Of a stretch of DNA of 64,000 nt, positions 19,564 to 27,909 are shown one piece after another. Both the position numbers and the translations under genes were made by a program. The stretch lies in assembly GCA_003202005.1 (NCBI GenBank), contig QJJF01000003.1, forward strand, positions 248,001 to 312,000. The letters are read 5' to 3'. The notes beneath the pieces were generated by a model, which saw only the letters and a list, made by a program, of their open reading frames with translations, was not told the DNA's origin and ran no database searches. How positions within the stretch are numbered: position 1 is the first letter of the stretch; each line of letters opens with the position of its first letter. The DNA is from Williamsia faeni. GTDB lineage: Bacteria; Actinomycetota; Actinomycetes; Mycobacteriales; Mycobacteriaceae.

Positions 19564-20598
19564 TCATCGGTCGGCAAGTACCTCACCGACATATCTGGCA
19601 ACGGCGGCGACCGAGGCAATGGTTCCCGGATAGTCCATCCGGGTCGGACCCAGCACTCCGAGGCCACCGAACACTGTTCCCGAGGCACCGTACCCGGTGG
19701 AAACCACAGCGGTGCCCCGCAGGTTCTCCTCACGGGTCTCTTCGCCGATCTGAACCGTCACCGTTCCGGTGTTCTGGGTGGCGGCCAGCAGTTTGAGGAC
19801 AACCACCTGTTCCTCCAGTGCCTCGAGCACCGAACCCATCGCCCCGGCCATCGGCGCGAAGTCCGCGGCGGCCCGCGTCAGGTTGGAGGTACCACCGAGC
19901 ACCAGTCGATCGGCCGAGCGCTGGACCAGGGTCTCGACCAGGACAGTGGCGACCCTGATGAAGGGTTGGTGCAGGTCCTCGGGAGCCTTGTTGGCGAGTT
20001 CGGCGACGGCATGGGAGGCGATCTCGAGGCGCTGCCCGTTCAGGGCGGCCGAGAACATGTCCCGCAGCTGGGCGATCTCCTGATCGCCCAGGTCCTCGCC
20101 CAGATCGACGATGCGCTGCTCCACGCGACCGGTGTCGAGAATCACCACGAGCAGCAACCTCGCCGGGGTCAGCGCGACGACTTCGAGGTGCCGAACCGCG
20201 GACGATGAGAGAACCGGGTACTGGATCACCGCGACCTGCCGGGTCAGCTGGGCCAGCAACTGCACCGAACGCCGCAGGACGTCGTCGAGGTCGACACCGG
20301 AATCGAGAAAACTCAGGATCGCCCGCCGCTCGACCTGGGAGATCGGCTTGACCTCACTGATGCGGTCGACGAACAGCCGGTACCCCTTGTCGGTGGGCAC
20401 CCGCCCCGAACTCGTATGCGGCTGCGTGATGTAGCCCTCGGCTTCGAGGACCGCCATGTCGTTGCGGACTGTGGCGCTCGACACACCGAGGTGATGACGG
20501 TCGACCAGCACCTTGGAGCCCACCGGCTCCTGGGTGGCGACGTAGTCCGTCACGATGGCGCGCAGGACCTCGAAACGACGATCGTCGGTGCTCGACAC
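19564..20598 (-). CDS. hrcA: Heat-inducible transcription repressor HrcA
   Basis: Represses heat-shock operons (groESL in actinobacteria) by binding CIRCE. The 344-residue protein has an N-terminal winged helix ([22 protein letters not shown], then [19 protein letters not shown]), the [18 protein letters not shown] linker and a GAF-like C-terminal domain. AGGTGACT lies upstream of its ATG. I looked for a CIRCE palindrome (TTAGCACTC...) before hrcA and dnaJ and found none, so autoregulation is not supported here. Confidence 0.96.
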   Translation of the reverse strand: MSSTDDRRFEVLRAIVTDYVATQEPVGSKVLVDRHHLGVSSATVRNDMAVLEAEGYITQPHTSSGRVPTDKGYRLFVDRISEVKPISQVERRAILSFLDSGVDLDDVLRRSVQLLAQLTRQVAVIQYPVLSSSAVRHLEVVALTPARLLLVVILDTGRVEQRIVDLGEDLGDQEIAQLRDMFSAALNGQRLEIASHAVAELANKAPEDLHQPFIRVATVLVETLVQRSADRLVLGGTSNLTRAAADFAPMAGAMGSVLEALEEQVVVLKLLAATQNTGTVTVQIGEETREENLRGTAVVSTGYGASGTVFGGLGVLGPTRMDYPGTIASVAAVARYVGEVLADR

Positions 20599-20707
20599 GA
20601 GCAGTCACCTCCAGTCTCACGATGGGCAAAACGTGTTCCACGATGACGTATTCGTCTTCACAGCGTTTGACCAGTCTACGGCGACGAATACCGGTTACGG
20701 TGAACCG

Positions 20708-21142
20708 GTGATTTTCAAGGGCGTCCGTGACGGCAAACCGTATCCGGATCATCAGCTGTCGATCCGCGACTGGGCCAAGATCCCACCGCGGCAGCTCCGG
20801 CTCGACCAGCTGACCACTGTCACGACCGTGCTCGCGCTCGACAAGCTGCTGTCCGAGGATTCGACGTTCTACGGCGACCTGTTCGCCCACGCCGTGCAAT
20901 GGCAGGGCGAGATCTACCTCGAGGACGGCTTGCACCGGGCTGTGCGATCAGCACTGAGGAACCGGAACGTCATCCACGCCCGGCTCCTCGACCTCGACCA
21001 CCTCTCGGCAGCATCGGCCAATCCCGAGAACATGAACAGCACTAATGAATTCCCTACCCCGCCAACAGGTTTCGGACGACGCCGTCCGCCAGTAGTCGAC
21101 CACGGCTGGTCAGAACCAGGTCGTCGCCGACCAACTCGGTGA
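20708..21142 (+). CDS. Rv2375-like conserved small protein, function unknown
   Basis: Divergent from hrcA. The conserved-looking core reads VIFKGVRDGKPYPDH, then IPPRQLRLDQLTTVTTVLALDKLL and WQGEIYLEDGLHRAVRSALRNR, and ends about residue 100. This matches, from memory, the small protein beside hrcA in mycobacteria, sometimes labelled a VapB-type antitoxin. I see no antitoxin DNA-binding motif and no partner toxin. The GTG at 20708 is the most likely start. The frame continues ~40 low-complexity residues beyond the core and overlaps the convergent hemW gene by 89 nt, which is unusual, so the C-terminal part is doubtful. Confidence 0.6.
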   Translation: MIFKGVRDGKPYPDHQLSIRDWAKIPPRQLRLDQLTTVTTVLALDKLLSEDSTFYGDLFAHAVQWQGEIYLEDGLHRAVRSALRNRNVIHARLLDLDHLSAASANPENMNSTNEFPTPPTGFGRRRPPVVDHGWSEPGRRRPTR

Positions 21143-22226
21143 GGCCGTCGGCGATCGTCTGACGCGCGCGCATCTGTTCGTCCGGGTCGAGTTCGGTCCA
21201 GGGCAACCCGCTCGAACGCCGCACCGTGAGCATCACCCGCTCGGTGTGGCGGTCCTGCGCAGTCAGTTCCTCACTGCCGGCCACCGGTAGGTCGCCCGCG
21301 GCCACCGCAGCCGCATAGGTGGCCGGATGTTTGTGATTCCACCAGCGAACCCCCGCCACATGTGAATGCGCCCCGGGCCCCGCACCCCACCAGTCAGCGC
21401 TGTCCCAGTAACCGAGATTGTGGCGGCACTCCGCATTCGCGACGTCGGGCCGGGCCCAGTTCGACACCTCGTACCAACGCATCCCCGCCGCAGTCAGCCG
21501 GGTGTCGATCATCTCGTACCGACTGGCCAGGACATCGTCGTCGGGCGCGGGCAGCTCGCCCCGGCGAACCCGACGGGCCAACGCAGTCCCGTCCTCGACG
21601 ATCAGCGCATAGGCCGAGACGTGATCGACCCCGGCTTCGAGAACGGCGTCCAGCGACATCGCCAGATCCTCGTCCCGTTCACCCGGTGTTCCGTAGATCA
21701 GGTCCAGGTTGATGTGCTCGATCCCGGCCTCACGCGCCTCACGGGCCGCCGCCACCGCCCGTCCCGGTGTGTGGGTGCGATCCAGCACTGCGAGCACATG
21801 GCTTGCGGCAGACTGCATTCCGAGCGACACCCGGTTGAATCCGGCACCTGCGATGCCGGCGAAGAACTCCGGCGACGTCGACTCCGGATTGGATTCGGTG
21901 GTGATCTCGGCGCCGTGGGCGATCTCGAAGTACTTTCGCACCGACGTCAGGACCTGCCCTAGTCCCTGAGCTCCGAGCAACGACGGCGTGCCGCCCCCGA
22001 CAAAGATCGTGGACACCGGTCGCGCCGGCGACAACTGCCGGGCGGCCATCGCCAGTTCGCCGTCGAGTGCGGTCATCCATTGATCCGGCGACGACGCACT
22101 GCCCAGTTCACCGGGCGTATAGGTGTTGAAGTCGCAGTAACCACAGCGTGTCGCGCAGAATGGCACGTGGATGTACAGCCCCAGCGGCGTTTCACTGTCA
22201 GACTTCGGAATCGATAAGTTTTGCAT
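21054..22226 (-). CDS. hemW: HemW-type radical SAM protein (coproporphyrinogen III oxidase-like)
   Basis: Radical SAM protein thought to insert heme into target proteins; many were misannotated as HemN. The 390-residue protein has YIHVPFCATRCGYCDF with C24, C28 and C31 binding the 4Fe-4S cluster. GGGTPS (SAM site), NLDLIYGTPGE and the HemW-type HNLGYWDSADWWGAGPGAHS block follow. The HNxxYW block and the lack of the longer HemN N-terminus favour HemW. It is divergent from the ion-channel gene. Confidence 0.9.
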   Translation of the reverse strand: MQNLSIPKSDSETPLGLYIHVPFCATRCGYCDFNTYTPGELGSASSPDQWMTALDGELAMAARQLSPARPVSTIFVGGGTPSLLGAQGLGQVLTSVRKYFEIAHGAEITTESNPESTSPEFFAGIAGAGFNRVSLGMQSAASHVLAVLDRTHTPGRAVAAAREAREAGIEHINLDLIYGTPGERDEDLAMSLDAVLEAGVDHVSAYALIVEDGTALARRVRRGELPAPDDDVLASRYEMIDTRLTAAGMRWYEVSNWARPDVANAECRHNLGYWDSADWWGAGPGAHSHVAGVRWWNHKHPATYAAAVAAGDLPVAGSEELTAQDRHTERVMLTVRRSSGLPWTELDPDEQMRARQTIADGLTELVGDDLVLTSRGRLLADGVVRNLLAG

Positions 22227-22297
22227 CGTAAGCCGATCATCCCAGGCACGCTTGTCACAACCGAATTCAGGACGACTTCACACGAGGGGTCAAGCCA

Positions 22298-22897
22298 ATG
22301 GCAACCACAGACAAGTCGGACGGGCATGAGCCGAGCGCCGATACCCCAGCCGCCGACACACCGGCAGGCAGACCAGATTGGCCCACCCACCTGCTCGTCT
22401 GGGCGCTGCTGCGATCGGTGGTCATCGTGGTCCTGTATCTCGTCGCGTATTTCCTGGTCCCCTGGGACCAATTCAGCGACTGGTGGTCACTGGCGATCGT
22501 GATCGGATTCCTGGTCATCGCCATGGCGACCGCGGTCTGGCAGGTCGGCCAGATCCTGAAATCGCCGGCCCCGGCGGTCCACGCCATCGAAGCGCTGGCG
22601 ATCATCGGGCCGATCTACCTGCTCGCGTTCTCCCTCTGCTATTTCATGATGTCGGAGAACAATCCTGACCAGTTCACCGAGCCGCTGAGCCTCATGGGCT
22701 CGCTCTACTTCACCCTCTCGGTGTTCGCGACCGTCGGATTCGGCGACATCACCGCCGCGGTGGACGTGTCGCGGGCGGTGGTCAGCTTCCAGATGGTGCT
22801 CAACCTGATCGTCGTCGGTGTGGGGATCAAGGTCATCCTGGCCGCGGTGAAGTGGGGCCGCGATATTCGGGACGGAAAATCTTCCGGCCCGGAATGA
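22298..22897 (+). CDS. Two-pore-domain-like potassium channel (Ion_trans_2)
   Basis: A 199-residue membrane protein. The N-terminal ~28 residues are hydrophilic. Four hydrophobic segments follow (about 32-52, 62-82, 96-116 and 157-180), with a pore loop carrying SVFATVGFGDITA, the TVGFGD selectivity filter of K+ channels. There is no cytoplasmic RCK/TrkA-N domain, unlike many bacterial K+ channels. GAGGGG lies 10 nt before the ATG. It is monocistronic, as the sulfur leader promoter begins beyond two inverted repeats downstream. Confidence 0.8.
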   Translation: MATTDKSDGHEPSADTPAADTPAGRPDWPTHLLVWALLRSVVIVVLYLVAYFLVPWDQFSDWWSLAIVIGFLVIAMATAVWQVGQILKSPAPAVHAIEALAIIGPIYLLAFSLCYFMMSENNPDQFTEPLSLMGSLYFTLSVFATVGFGDITAAVDVSRAVVSFQMVLNLIVVGVGIKVILAAVKWGRDIRDGKSSGPE

Positions 22898-22930
22898 GTT
22901 CTGCGCACCGGTTGTTGTGCCTGATTGGTA

Positions 22931-22946
22931 GCCGGAAAATTCCGGC
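22931..22946. repeat. 7-bp inverted repeat after the channel gene
   Basis: GCCGGAA-AA-TTCCGGC forms a perfect 7-bp-arm palindrome 34 nt after the channel stop codon. It may terminate the channel transcript or be a protein-binding site for the sulfur operon downstream. Confidence 0.45.
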
Positions 22947-22954
22947 AGCCCGAC

Positions 22955-22975
22955 TTCGACTCAGGATGAGTCGAA
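22955..22975. promoter_or_regulatory. 9-bp inverted repeat upstream of the sulfite reductase leader promoter
   Basis: TTCGACTCA-GGA-TGAGTCGAA is a perfect 9-bp inverted repeat with a 3-nt spacer. It is centred about 59 nt before the predicted transcription start at 23024. The position suits an activator or repressor site for the sulfur operon; it could also be part of the channel terminator. Confidence 0.45.
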
Positions 22976-22986
22976 ATAAACCCAAG

Positions 22987-23016
22987 TAGACGCATCGAGG
23001 GGGTCCGTGGCACTAT
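22987..23016 (+). promoter_or_regulatory. Predicted promoter of the nirA-cysHDN operon
   Basis: TAGACG (22987-22992, 4 of 6 matches to TTGACA) and CACTAT (23011-23016) are 18 nt apart. The -10 ends 7 nt before the GTG of the leader peptide, predicting a transcript starting at or next to that codon. The second sulfur operon has the same 7-nt spacing. Confidence 0.45.
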
Positions 23017-23023
23017 GGGCGAC

Positions 23024-23104
23024 GTGACTTCTCAAGGGGTGTGGCTCGCGATGCGGCGACACATTGATCTCGGGCGCGCATGCAGCGCGCTCTGTCGCAT
23101 GTAA
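23024..23104 (+). CDS. Leader peptide of the sulfite reductase operon (cysteine-sensing attenuator candidate)
   Basis: A 26-codon ORF, GTG to TAA, ending RRHIDLGRACSALCRM. The RRHIDLxRxxSxLCR pattern is that of actinobacterial putative leader peptides found before cysteine/sulfate genes (known family). Two Cys codons (23081-23083 and 23093-23095) sit near the end, next to a hairpin starting 2 nt after the stop. Inferred mechanism: when Cys-tRNA is scarce the ribosome stalls at these codons and changes downstream folding, relieving attenuation of nirA. There is no SD and the -10 is 7 nt upstream, so translation is probably leaderless. Confidence 0.8.
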   Translation: MTSQGVWLAMRRHIDLGRACSALCRM

Positions 23105-23106
23105 TC

Positions 23107-23158
23107 AGCACGTCCGCTTCGCGTCCCGCAGCCCGGGATTGCGCCGGGTTCTCGTGCT
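23107..23158 (+). promoter_or_regulatory. Attenuator-like nested hairpin between leader and nirA
   Basis: AGCACG (23107-23112) pairs with CGTGCT (23153-23158). Inside it CCCGG (23132-23136) pairs with CCGGG (23144-23148). The outer stem begins 2 nt after the leader stop codon, so it would be covered by a ribosome finishing the leader. A second small hairpin, GTGCC-ATC-GGCAC (23199-23211), lies before the nirA ribosome-binding site. No U tract follows, so Rho-dependent or translational control is as likely as intrinsic termination. With the leader and promoter, this accounts for most of the 22898-23250 gap. Confidence 0.5.
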
Positions 23159-23250
23159 AACTACGCCCTCCCCTCACTTCATTTCGCAGGACTCTTGGGT
23201 GCCATCGGCACACGCTCACCGCTGCCCCGGGTCCGCCAGACAGGAGCAAC

Positions 23251-24951
23251 ATGACGTCGACGACCGACGCCCCCGGCAAGCCCGCGCGCCGTGCGCGTCC
23301 CGTAAAGCGCCGAGCAGAAGGTCAGTGGGCGCTCGGCTACCGTGAACCGCAGAACCCCAACGAGCAGGTCAAGAAGGACGACAACCCGCTCAACGTCCGT
23401 GCGCGGATCGAGAACATCTACTCCAAGCAGGGGTTCGATTCCATCGACAAACAGGACCTCCGCGGCCGGATGCGCTGGTGGGGCCTGTACACCCAGCGCG
23501 CCGAGGGCTACGACGGCACCTGGACCGGCGACGACAACATCGACATCCTCGAGGCCAAGCACTTCATGCTCCGGGTGCGGTGCGACGGCGGCGCCCTGAA
23601 CGTCGAGCAGTTGCGTACCGTCGGTCAGCTGTCGACCGAGTTCGGCCGCGACACCGCAGACCTCTCCGACCGCGAGAACGTCCAGTACCACTGGATAGAC
23701 ATCCGCAACGTCCCGGAGATCTTCAGCCGGCTCGAGGCAGTCGGACTCAAAACCACCGAAGCGTGCGGCGACTGCCCCCGCATCATCCTGGGCTCCCCGC
23801 TCGCCGGTGAAGCGGTCGATGAGGTTCTCGACCCCACACCGGCGATCGACGAGATCGTCCGCCGCTACATCGGCGATCCGAAATACTCGAACCTGCCCCG
23901 CAAGTTCAAGACCGCGATCTCCGGCCTGCAGGACGTCGCCCACGAGGTCAACGACATCGCCTTCATCGGTGTCAACCATCCCGAGCACGGCCCCGGACTG
24001 GACCTCTGGGTCGGCGGTGGTCTGTCCACCAACCCCATGCTCGCGCAGCGGGTCGGTGCCTGGATCCCGCTCGACGAGGTCCCCGACGTCTGGGAAGGTG
24101 TCGTCTCGGTCTTCCGCGACTACGGCTACCGCCGGCTTCGCACCAAGGCCCGCCTGAAGTTCCTGATCAAGGACTGGGGCATCGAGAAGTTCCGTCAGGT
24201 CCTCGAAGACGAGTACCTCGGCCGCAAGCTGATCGACGGACCGGCGCCCACGCCGCTGACCGCCCCCCGTGATCACATCGGCGTGCAGAAGCTCAAGAGC
24301 GGCCTGAACTCGGTCGGATTCGCAGCCATCGCCGGCCGCGTCTCCGGCACCAAGCTGACCGCCGTTGCCGACGCCGCCCAGCGAGCCGGCTCCGACCGCA
24401 TCCGCTTCACGCCGTACCAGAAGCTCGTGGTCCTCGACGTACCCGACGACAAGGTCGAGCAGCTCATCGACGAGGTCTCCCAGCACGGCCTCGAGGCACG
24501 CCCGTCGCCGTGGCGCCGCAACCTGATGGCCTGCTCGGGCATCGAGTTCTGCAAGCTCTCGTTCACCGAGACACGCAAGCGTTCGCAGGTCCTGGTTCCC
24601 GATCTCGAACGACGTCTGGCCGACATCAACGATCAGCTCGACGTACCCATCACCGTCAACATCAACGGCTGCCCCAACTCCTGTGCCCGCGCCCAGATCG
24701 CCGACATCGGATTCAAGGGCATGCTCGTCGAGGACAACGACGGCAAGACCGTCGAGGGCTTCCAGGTGCACCTCGGTGGCAGCCTCGGCCAGGACGCGGC
24801 ATTCGGCCGAAAGTTGCGCCAGCACAAGGTGCTCTCGACCGATATCGGTGACTACATGGAGCGAGTTGTCCGCAACTTCGTGAAGGAACGCAATGAAGGG
24901 GAACGGTTCGCCCAGTGGGCGATCCGCGCCGATGAGGAGGATTTGCGATGA
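23251..24951 (+). CDS. nirA: Ferredoxin-dependent sulfite reductase (NirA/SirA)
   Basis: Six-electron reduction of sulfite to sulfide in assimilatory sulfur metabolism, using siroheme and a 4Fe-4S cluster. The 566-residue protein has paired ferrodoxin-like and siroheme domains. Cluster/siroheme cysteines are seen in ACSGIEFC (C428, C434) and NGCPNSC (C474, C478). RWWGLYTQR (Y80) and TEACGDCPR (C172) are 92 residues apart, the same spacing as the Tyr-Cys crosslink known in M. tuberculosis NirA, which supports sulfite over nitrite as substrate. AGGAGC lies 7 nt before the ATG. It is first structural gene of the operon and overlaps cysH by 4 nt. Confidence 0.95.
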   Translation: MTSTTDAPGKPARRARPVKRRAEGQWALGYREPQNPNEQVKKDDNPLNVRARIENIYSKQGFDSIDKQDLRGRMRWWGLYTQRAEGYDGTWTGDDNIDILEAKHFMLRVRCDGGALNVEQLRTVGQLSTEFGRDTADLSDRENVQYHWIDIRNVPEIFSRLEAVGLKTTEACGDCPRIILGSPLAGEAVDEVLDPTPAIDEIVRRYIGDPKYSNLPRKFKTAISGLQDVAHEVNDIAFIGVNHPEHGPGLDLWVGGGLSTNPMLAQRVGAWIPLDEVPDVWEGVVSVFRDYGYRRLRTKARLKFLIKDWGIEKFRQVLEDEYLGRKLIDGPAPTPLTAPRDHIGVQKLKSGLNSVGFAAIAGRVSGTKLTAVADAAQRAGSDRIRFTPYQKLVVLDVPDDKVEQLIDEVSQHGLEARPSPWRRNLMACSGIEFCKLSFTETRKRSQVLVPDLERRLADINDQLDVPITVNINGCPNSCARAQIADIGFKGMLVEDNDGKTVEGFQVHLGGSLGQDAAFGRKLRQHKVLSTDIGDYMERVVRNFVKERNEGERFAQWAIRADEEDLR

Positions 24952-25679
24952 ACACCGCCGTTCGCAATGAAACGGAATTGCGTGGGCTGGCCGAGGCCGG
25001 CGCGGCACTACTGGGACCCGATGCCTCGGCACAGGACCTGTTCCGTTGGACCGCAGACACATTCGGCAGCGACTTCCTGGTCGCGTCGAATATGCAGGAC
25101 GCCGTCCTGATCGATGTCGCGACCAATGCGATCAGCTCCGAGCAGCTCGCCGGCGACAAGCTCAAGGTGCTCTTCCTCGACACCGGGTACCACTTTGCCG
25201 AGACCATCGGAACCCGCGACGCGGTCGAGCAGGTCTACGGCGTCGAGATCGTCAATGCCAGGGCCGAGCAGAGCGTGGCCGAGCAGGACGCCCTCCTCGG
25301 GCGAAACCTGTTCGCCTCCAATCCCAGCGAGTGCTGCCGCCTGCGCAAGGTGGAACCCCTGAAGCGGGAACTGTCCGGTTACCGGGCCTGGGTCAGCGGA
25401 ATCCGCCGGGTCGAATCCCCCACGCGGGCCAATGCCCCACTGATCTCGTTCGACGACGCCTTCGGTCTGGTGAAGATCAATCCGCTGGCCGCCTGGACCG
25501 ACGAGCAGTTCCAGCAGTACATCGAAGCCAACGGCGTACTCGTCAATCCCCTTGTCGACGAGGGCTATCCGTCCATCGGATGCGCGCCCTGCACCAGCAA
25601 GCCGATCGCCGGTGCCGATCCACGAAGCGGCCGCTGGGCCGGTCTGGCCAAAACAGAATGCGGGTTGCACGCCTCATGA
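24948..25679 (+). CDS. cysH: Assimilatory adenylylsulfate (APS) reductase
   Basis: Reduces APS to sulfite with thioredoxin. The 243-residue protein has the PP-loop-type region (LDTGYHFAET), the iron-sulfur cysteines CC (129-130) and CAPC (C212, C215), and the catalytic ECGLH (C238). The paired CC...CxxC marks an APS rather than PAPS reductase. That agrees with an operon lacking an APS kinase. ATGA overlaps join it to nirA and to cysD. Confidence 0.96.
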   Translation: MNTAVRNETELRGLAEAGAALLGPDASAQDLFRWTADTFGSDFLVASNMQDAVLIDVATNAISSEQLAGDKLKVLFLDTGYHFAETIGTRDAVEQVYGVEIVNARAEQSVAEQDALLGRNLFASNPSECCRLRKVEPLKRELSGYRAWVSGIRRVESPTRANAPLISFDDAFGLVKINPLAAWTDEQFQQYIEANGVLVNPLVDEGYPSIGCAPCTSKPIAGADPRSGRWAGLAKTECGLHAS

Positions 25680-26614
25680 CCATCGAAACAAGCACCAACG
25701 TCCTCCCGGTCGACACCGAAGACGAGTTCACCACCCTGGACGCCCTCGAGTCCGAGGCGATTCACATCTTCCGTGAGGTCGCCGGCGAGTTCGAACGTCC
25801 GGTGATCCTCTTCTCGGGCGGCAAGGACTCCACGGTCCTGCTGCACGTCGCGCTGAAGGCATTCTGGCCGGCACCGCTGCCGTTCTCGCTGCTGCACGTC
25901 GACACCGGGCACAACCTGCCCGAGGTCCTCGCGTTCCGCGACGACGTGGTGGAGCGGCACAACCTTCGCCTGCATGTCGCGAAGGTCGAGGACTACCTCG
26001 CCGACGGACGCCTCACCGAGCGGCCCGACGGCATCCGCAATCCGCTGCAGACTGTGCCGCTGCTCGACGGGATCACCGAGAACCGCTTCGACGCGGTCTT
26101 CGGTGGCGCCCGCCGCGACGAGGAACGCTCCCGCGCCAAGGAGCGGATCTTCTCGCTGCGCAACGCATTCGGTCAGTGGGATCCCAAGCGTCAGCGCCCC
26201 GAACTGTGGAACCTCTACAACGGCAAGCACGCCCCCGGCGAGCACGTCCGCGTGTTCCCGCTGTCCAACTGGACCGAGCTCGACGTCTGGCGCTACATCG
26301 CCCGCGAGCAGGTATTGCTCCCGTCGATCTACTATGCCCATCAGCGCGAGGTCTACTCGCGTGACGGTATGTGGATGACGCCCGGCGTCTGGGGTGGCCC
26401 CGCCGAAGGTGAAGAGCTGCAGACCCTTTCGGTTCGCTACCGCACCGTGGGCGACGGATCCACCACCGGTGCGGTTCTCTCCGACGCCACCGACAACGAA
26501 GCCGTGCTGGCCGAGGTCGCCGCTTCCCGACTCACCGAACGCGGTGCCACCCGCGGCGACGACCGTGTGTCCGAAGCCGCCATGGAAGACCGCAAACGAG
26601 AAGGCTACTTCTGA
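25676..26614 (+). CDS. cysD: Sulfate adenylyltransferase subunit 2 (ATP sulfurylase)
   Basis: Small catalytic subunit that adenylates sulfate to APS. The 312-residue protein has the PP-loop FSGGKDSTV (residues 46-54), LHVDTGHNLPEVLAFRD and FGGARRDEERSRAKERIFS. All are hallmarks of CysD. The ATG at 25676 overlaps the cysH stop (ATGA); the frame continues open upstream, but only as a shadow of cysH. It forms a heterodimer with CysN, encoded next. Confidence 0.96.
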   Translation: MTIETSTNVLPVDTEDEFTTLDALESEAIHIFREVAGEFERPVILFSGGKDSTVLLHVALKAFWPAPLPFSLLHVDTGHNLPEVLAFRDDVVERHNLRLHVAKVEDYLADGRLTERPDGIRNPLQTVPLLDGITENRFDAVFGGARRDEERSRAKERIFSLRNAFGQWDPKRQRPELWNLYNGKHAPGEHVRVFPLSNWTELDVWRYIAREQVLLPSIYYAHQREVYSRDGMWMTPGVWGGPAEGEELQTLSVRYRTVGDGSTTGAVLSDATDNEAVLAEVAASRLTERGATRGDDRVSEAAMEDRKREGYF

Positions 26615-27909
26615 TGAATCACGCTCCTGATCTGCTCCGGTTGGCAACGGCCGGCAGCGTCGACGACGGCAAGTCCACCCTCGTGGGCCGGTTGCTCTAC
26701 GACACCAAATCGGTTCTGGCCGACCAGATCGACGCCGTCACCCGGGCATCGGTGGACCGCGGTCTCGACCAGCCCGACCTGTCGCTGCTGGTCGACGGTC
26801 TGCGCGCCGAGCGTGAACAGGGCATCACCATCGATGTCGCCTACCGCTACTTCGCCACCCCGGCGCGGTCGTTTGTTCTCGCCGACACCCCCGGACACGT
26901 GCAGTACACGCGCAACACCGTCTCCGGCGCCTCCACGGCCGGTCTGGTGATCCTGCTGGTCGACGCCCGTAAGGGTGTCATCTCGCAGACCCGCCGGCAC
27001 GCCGCGGTGATGGCGTTGCTCGGAGTTCCGCGTCTGGTGCTGGCGGTCAACAAGATCGACCTCGTCGACGATCCGGAGAAGGTCTTCAACGAGATCCGCA
27101 CCGAGTTCACCGACATGACGACGTCCCTTGGGTGGAGCGCTGAACGCGTCGTCTCCATCCCGGTGTCGGCGTTGCACGGCGACAACGTGGCGATCCGGTC
27201 CGACAAGACCCCGTTCTACACCGGACCGACCCTGATCGAGCATCTCGAATCGGTGCCCGCCGGTGAGGATCGCAAGCCGGTCGGCTTCCGGTTCCCGGTC
27301 CAGTACGTGATCCGGCCTCGCACAGCGGAATACCCGGACTACCGCGGGTATGCCGGTCAGGTTGCCGCGGGCCGCGTGACGGTCGGTGACGAGGTGGTGA
27401 TCCTGCCGTCCGGCACCCGCACCACCGTCGAGCGGATCGACACGGCCGACGGTTCGCTCGAGTCGGCGCACACCGGCCGGAGCATCACGGTCATTCTCGC
27501 CGACAACGTCGACGTCTCGCGCGGCGATGTCATCGCTGCGGTGTCCGATGCACCCGAACCGATCTCGCAGTTCAGCGCCACCGTCTGCTGGTTGGGCGAC
27601 AAGCCGTTGCGTCCCGGCGCCCGCCTGCTGCTCAAGCACGGTGCCCGCACCACCCAGGCCATCGTCGGCGGACTCGAAGTCCTCTTCGACGAGCAGGAAC
27701 TGGTGCTGCGCGAATCCCCGGAATCGTTGGAGCTCAATCAGATCGGCCGCATCTCGGTGCAGACCGCGCAGCCGATCAGCGCCGACGACTACAACACCAA
27801 CCGCGAGACCGGCAGCTTCCTGCTGATCGACCCGCAGGGTGGCAACACCCTCGGCGCCGGCCTGGTGGGCGACGCGTTGTCGACGTTGCACCTGAAAGAG
27901 CTTGTGTGA
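26614..27909 (+). CDS. cysN: Sulfate adenylyltransferase subunit 1, GTPase (no APS kinase domain)
   Basis: GTP-hydrolysing subunit that drives APS formation by CysD. The 431-residue protein has P-loop GSVDDGKST (residues 14-22), DTPGHVQY (G3), NKIDLVDD (G4) and EF-Tu-like beta-barrel domains. It ends near residue 431, so the C-terminal CysC APS-kinase domain of mycobacterial CysNC is absent. PAPS is not needed for the APS reductase beside it. The start shares one base with the cysD stop (TGATG). Confidence 0.95.
   Translation: MNHAPDLLRLATAGSVDDGKSTLVGRLLYDTKSVLADQIDAVTRASVDRGLDQPDLSLLVDGLRAEREQGITIDVAYRYFATPARSFVLADTPGHVQYTRNTVSGASTAGLVILLVDARKGVISQTRRHAAVMALLGVPRLVLAVNKIDLVDDPEKVFNEIRTEFTDMTTSLGWSAERVVSIPVSALHGDNVAIRSDKTPFYTGPTLIEHLESVPAGEDRKPVGFRFPVQYVIRPRTAEYPDYRGYAGQVAAGRVTVGDEVVILPSGTRTTVERIDTADGSLESAHTGRSITVILADNVDVSRGDVIAAVSDAPEPISQFSATVCWLGDKPLRPGARLLLKHGARTTQAIVGGLEVLFDEQELVLRESPESLELNQIGRISVQTAQPISADDYNTNRETGSFLLIDPQGGNTLGAGLVGDALSTLHLKELV

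Noticed and set aside
16657-20208. A 1183-codon plus-strand open frame
   Set aside because: It is a shadow of rsmE, dnaJ and hrcA on the minus strand, caused by high third-position GC. It has no family motif, and its composition is Arg/His-rich. The same holds for long opposite frames at 23179-25062, 37481-39502 and 61125-63077.
19456-20707. CIRCE operator near hrcA/dnaJ
   Set aside because: I looked for TTAGCACTC...GAGTGCTAA on both strands in the gaps 19456-19563 and 20599-20707 and found no match.
22898-23250. SAM, cobalamin or T-box riboswitch upstream of nirA
   Set aside because: No T-box, SAM core or B12-box sequence was seen. The space is explained by two inverted repeats, a promoter, the leader ORF and a short hairpin.
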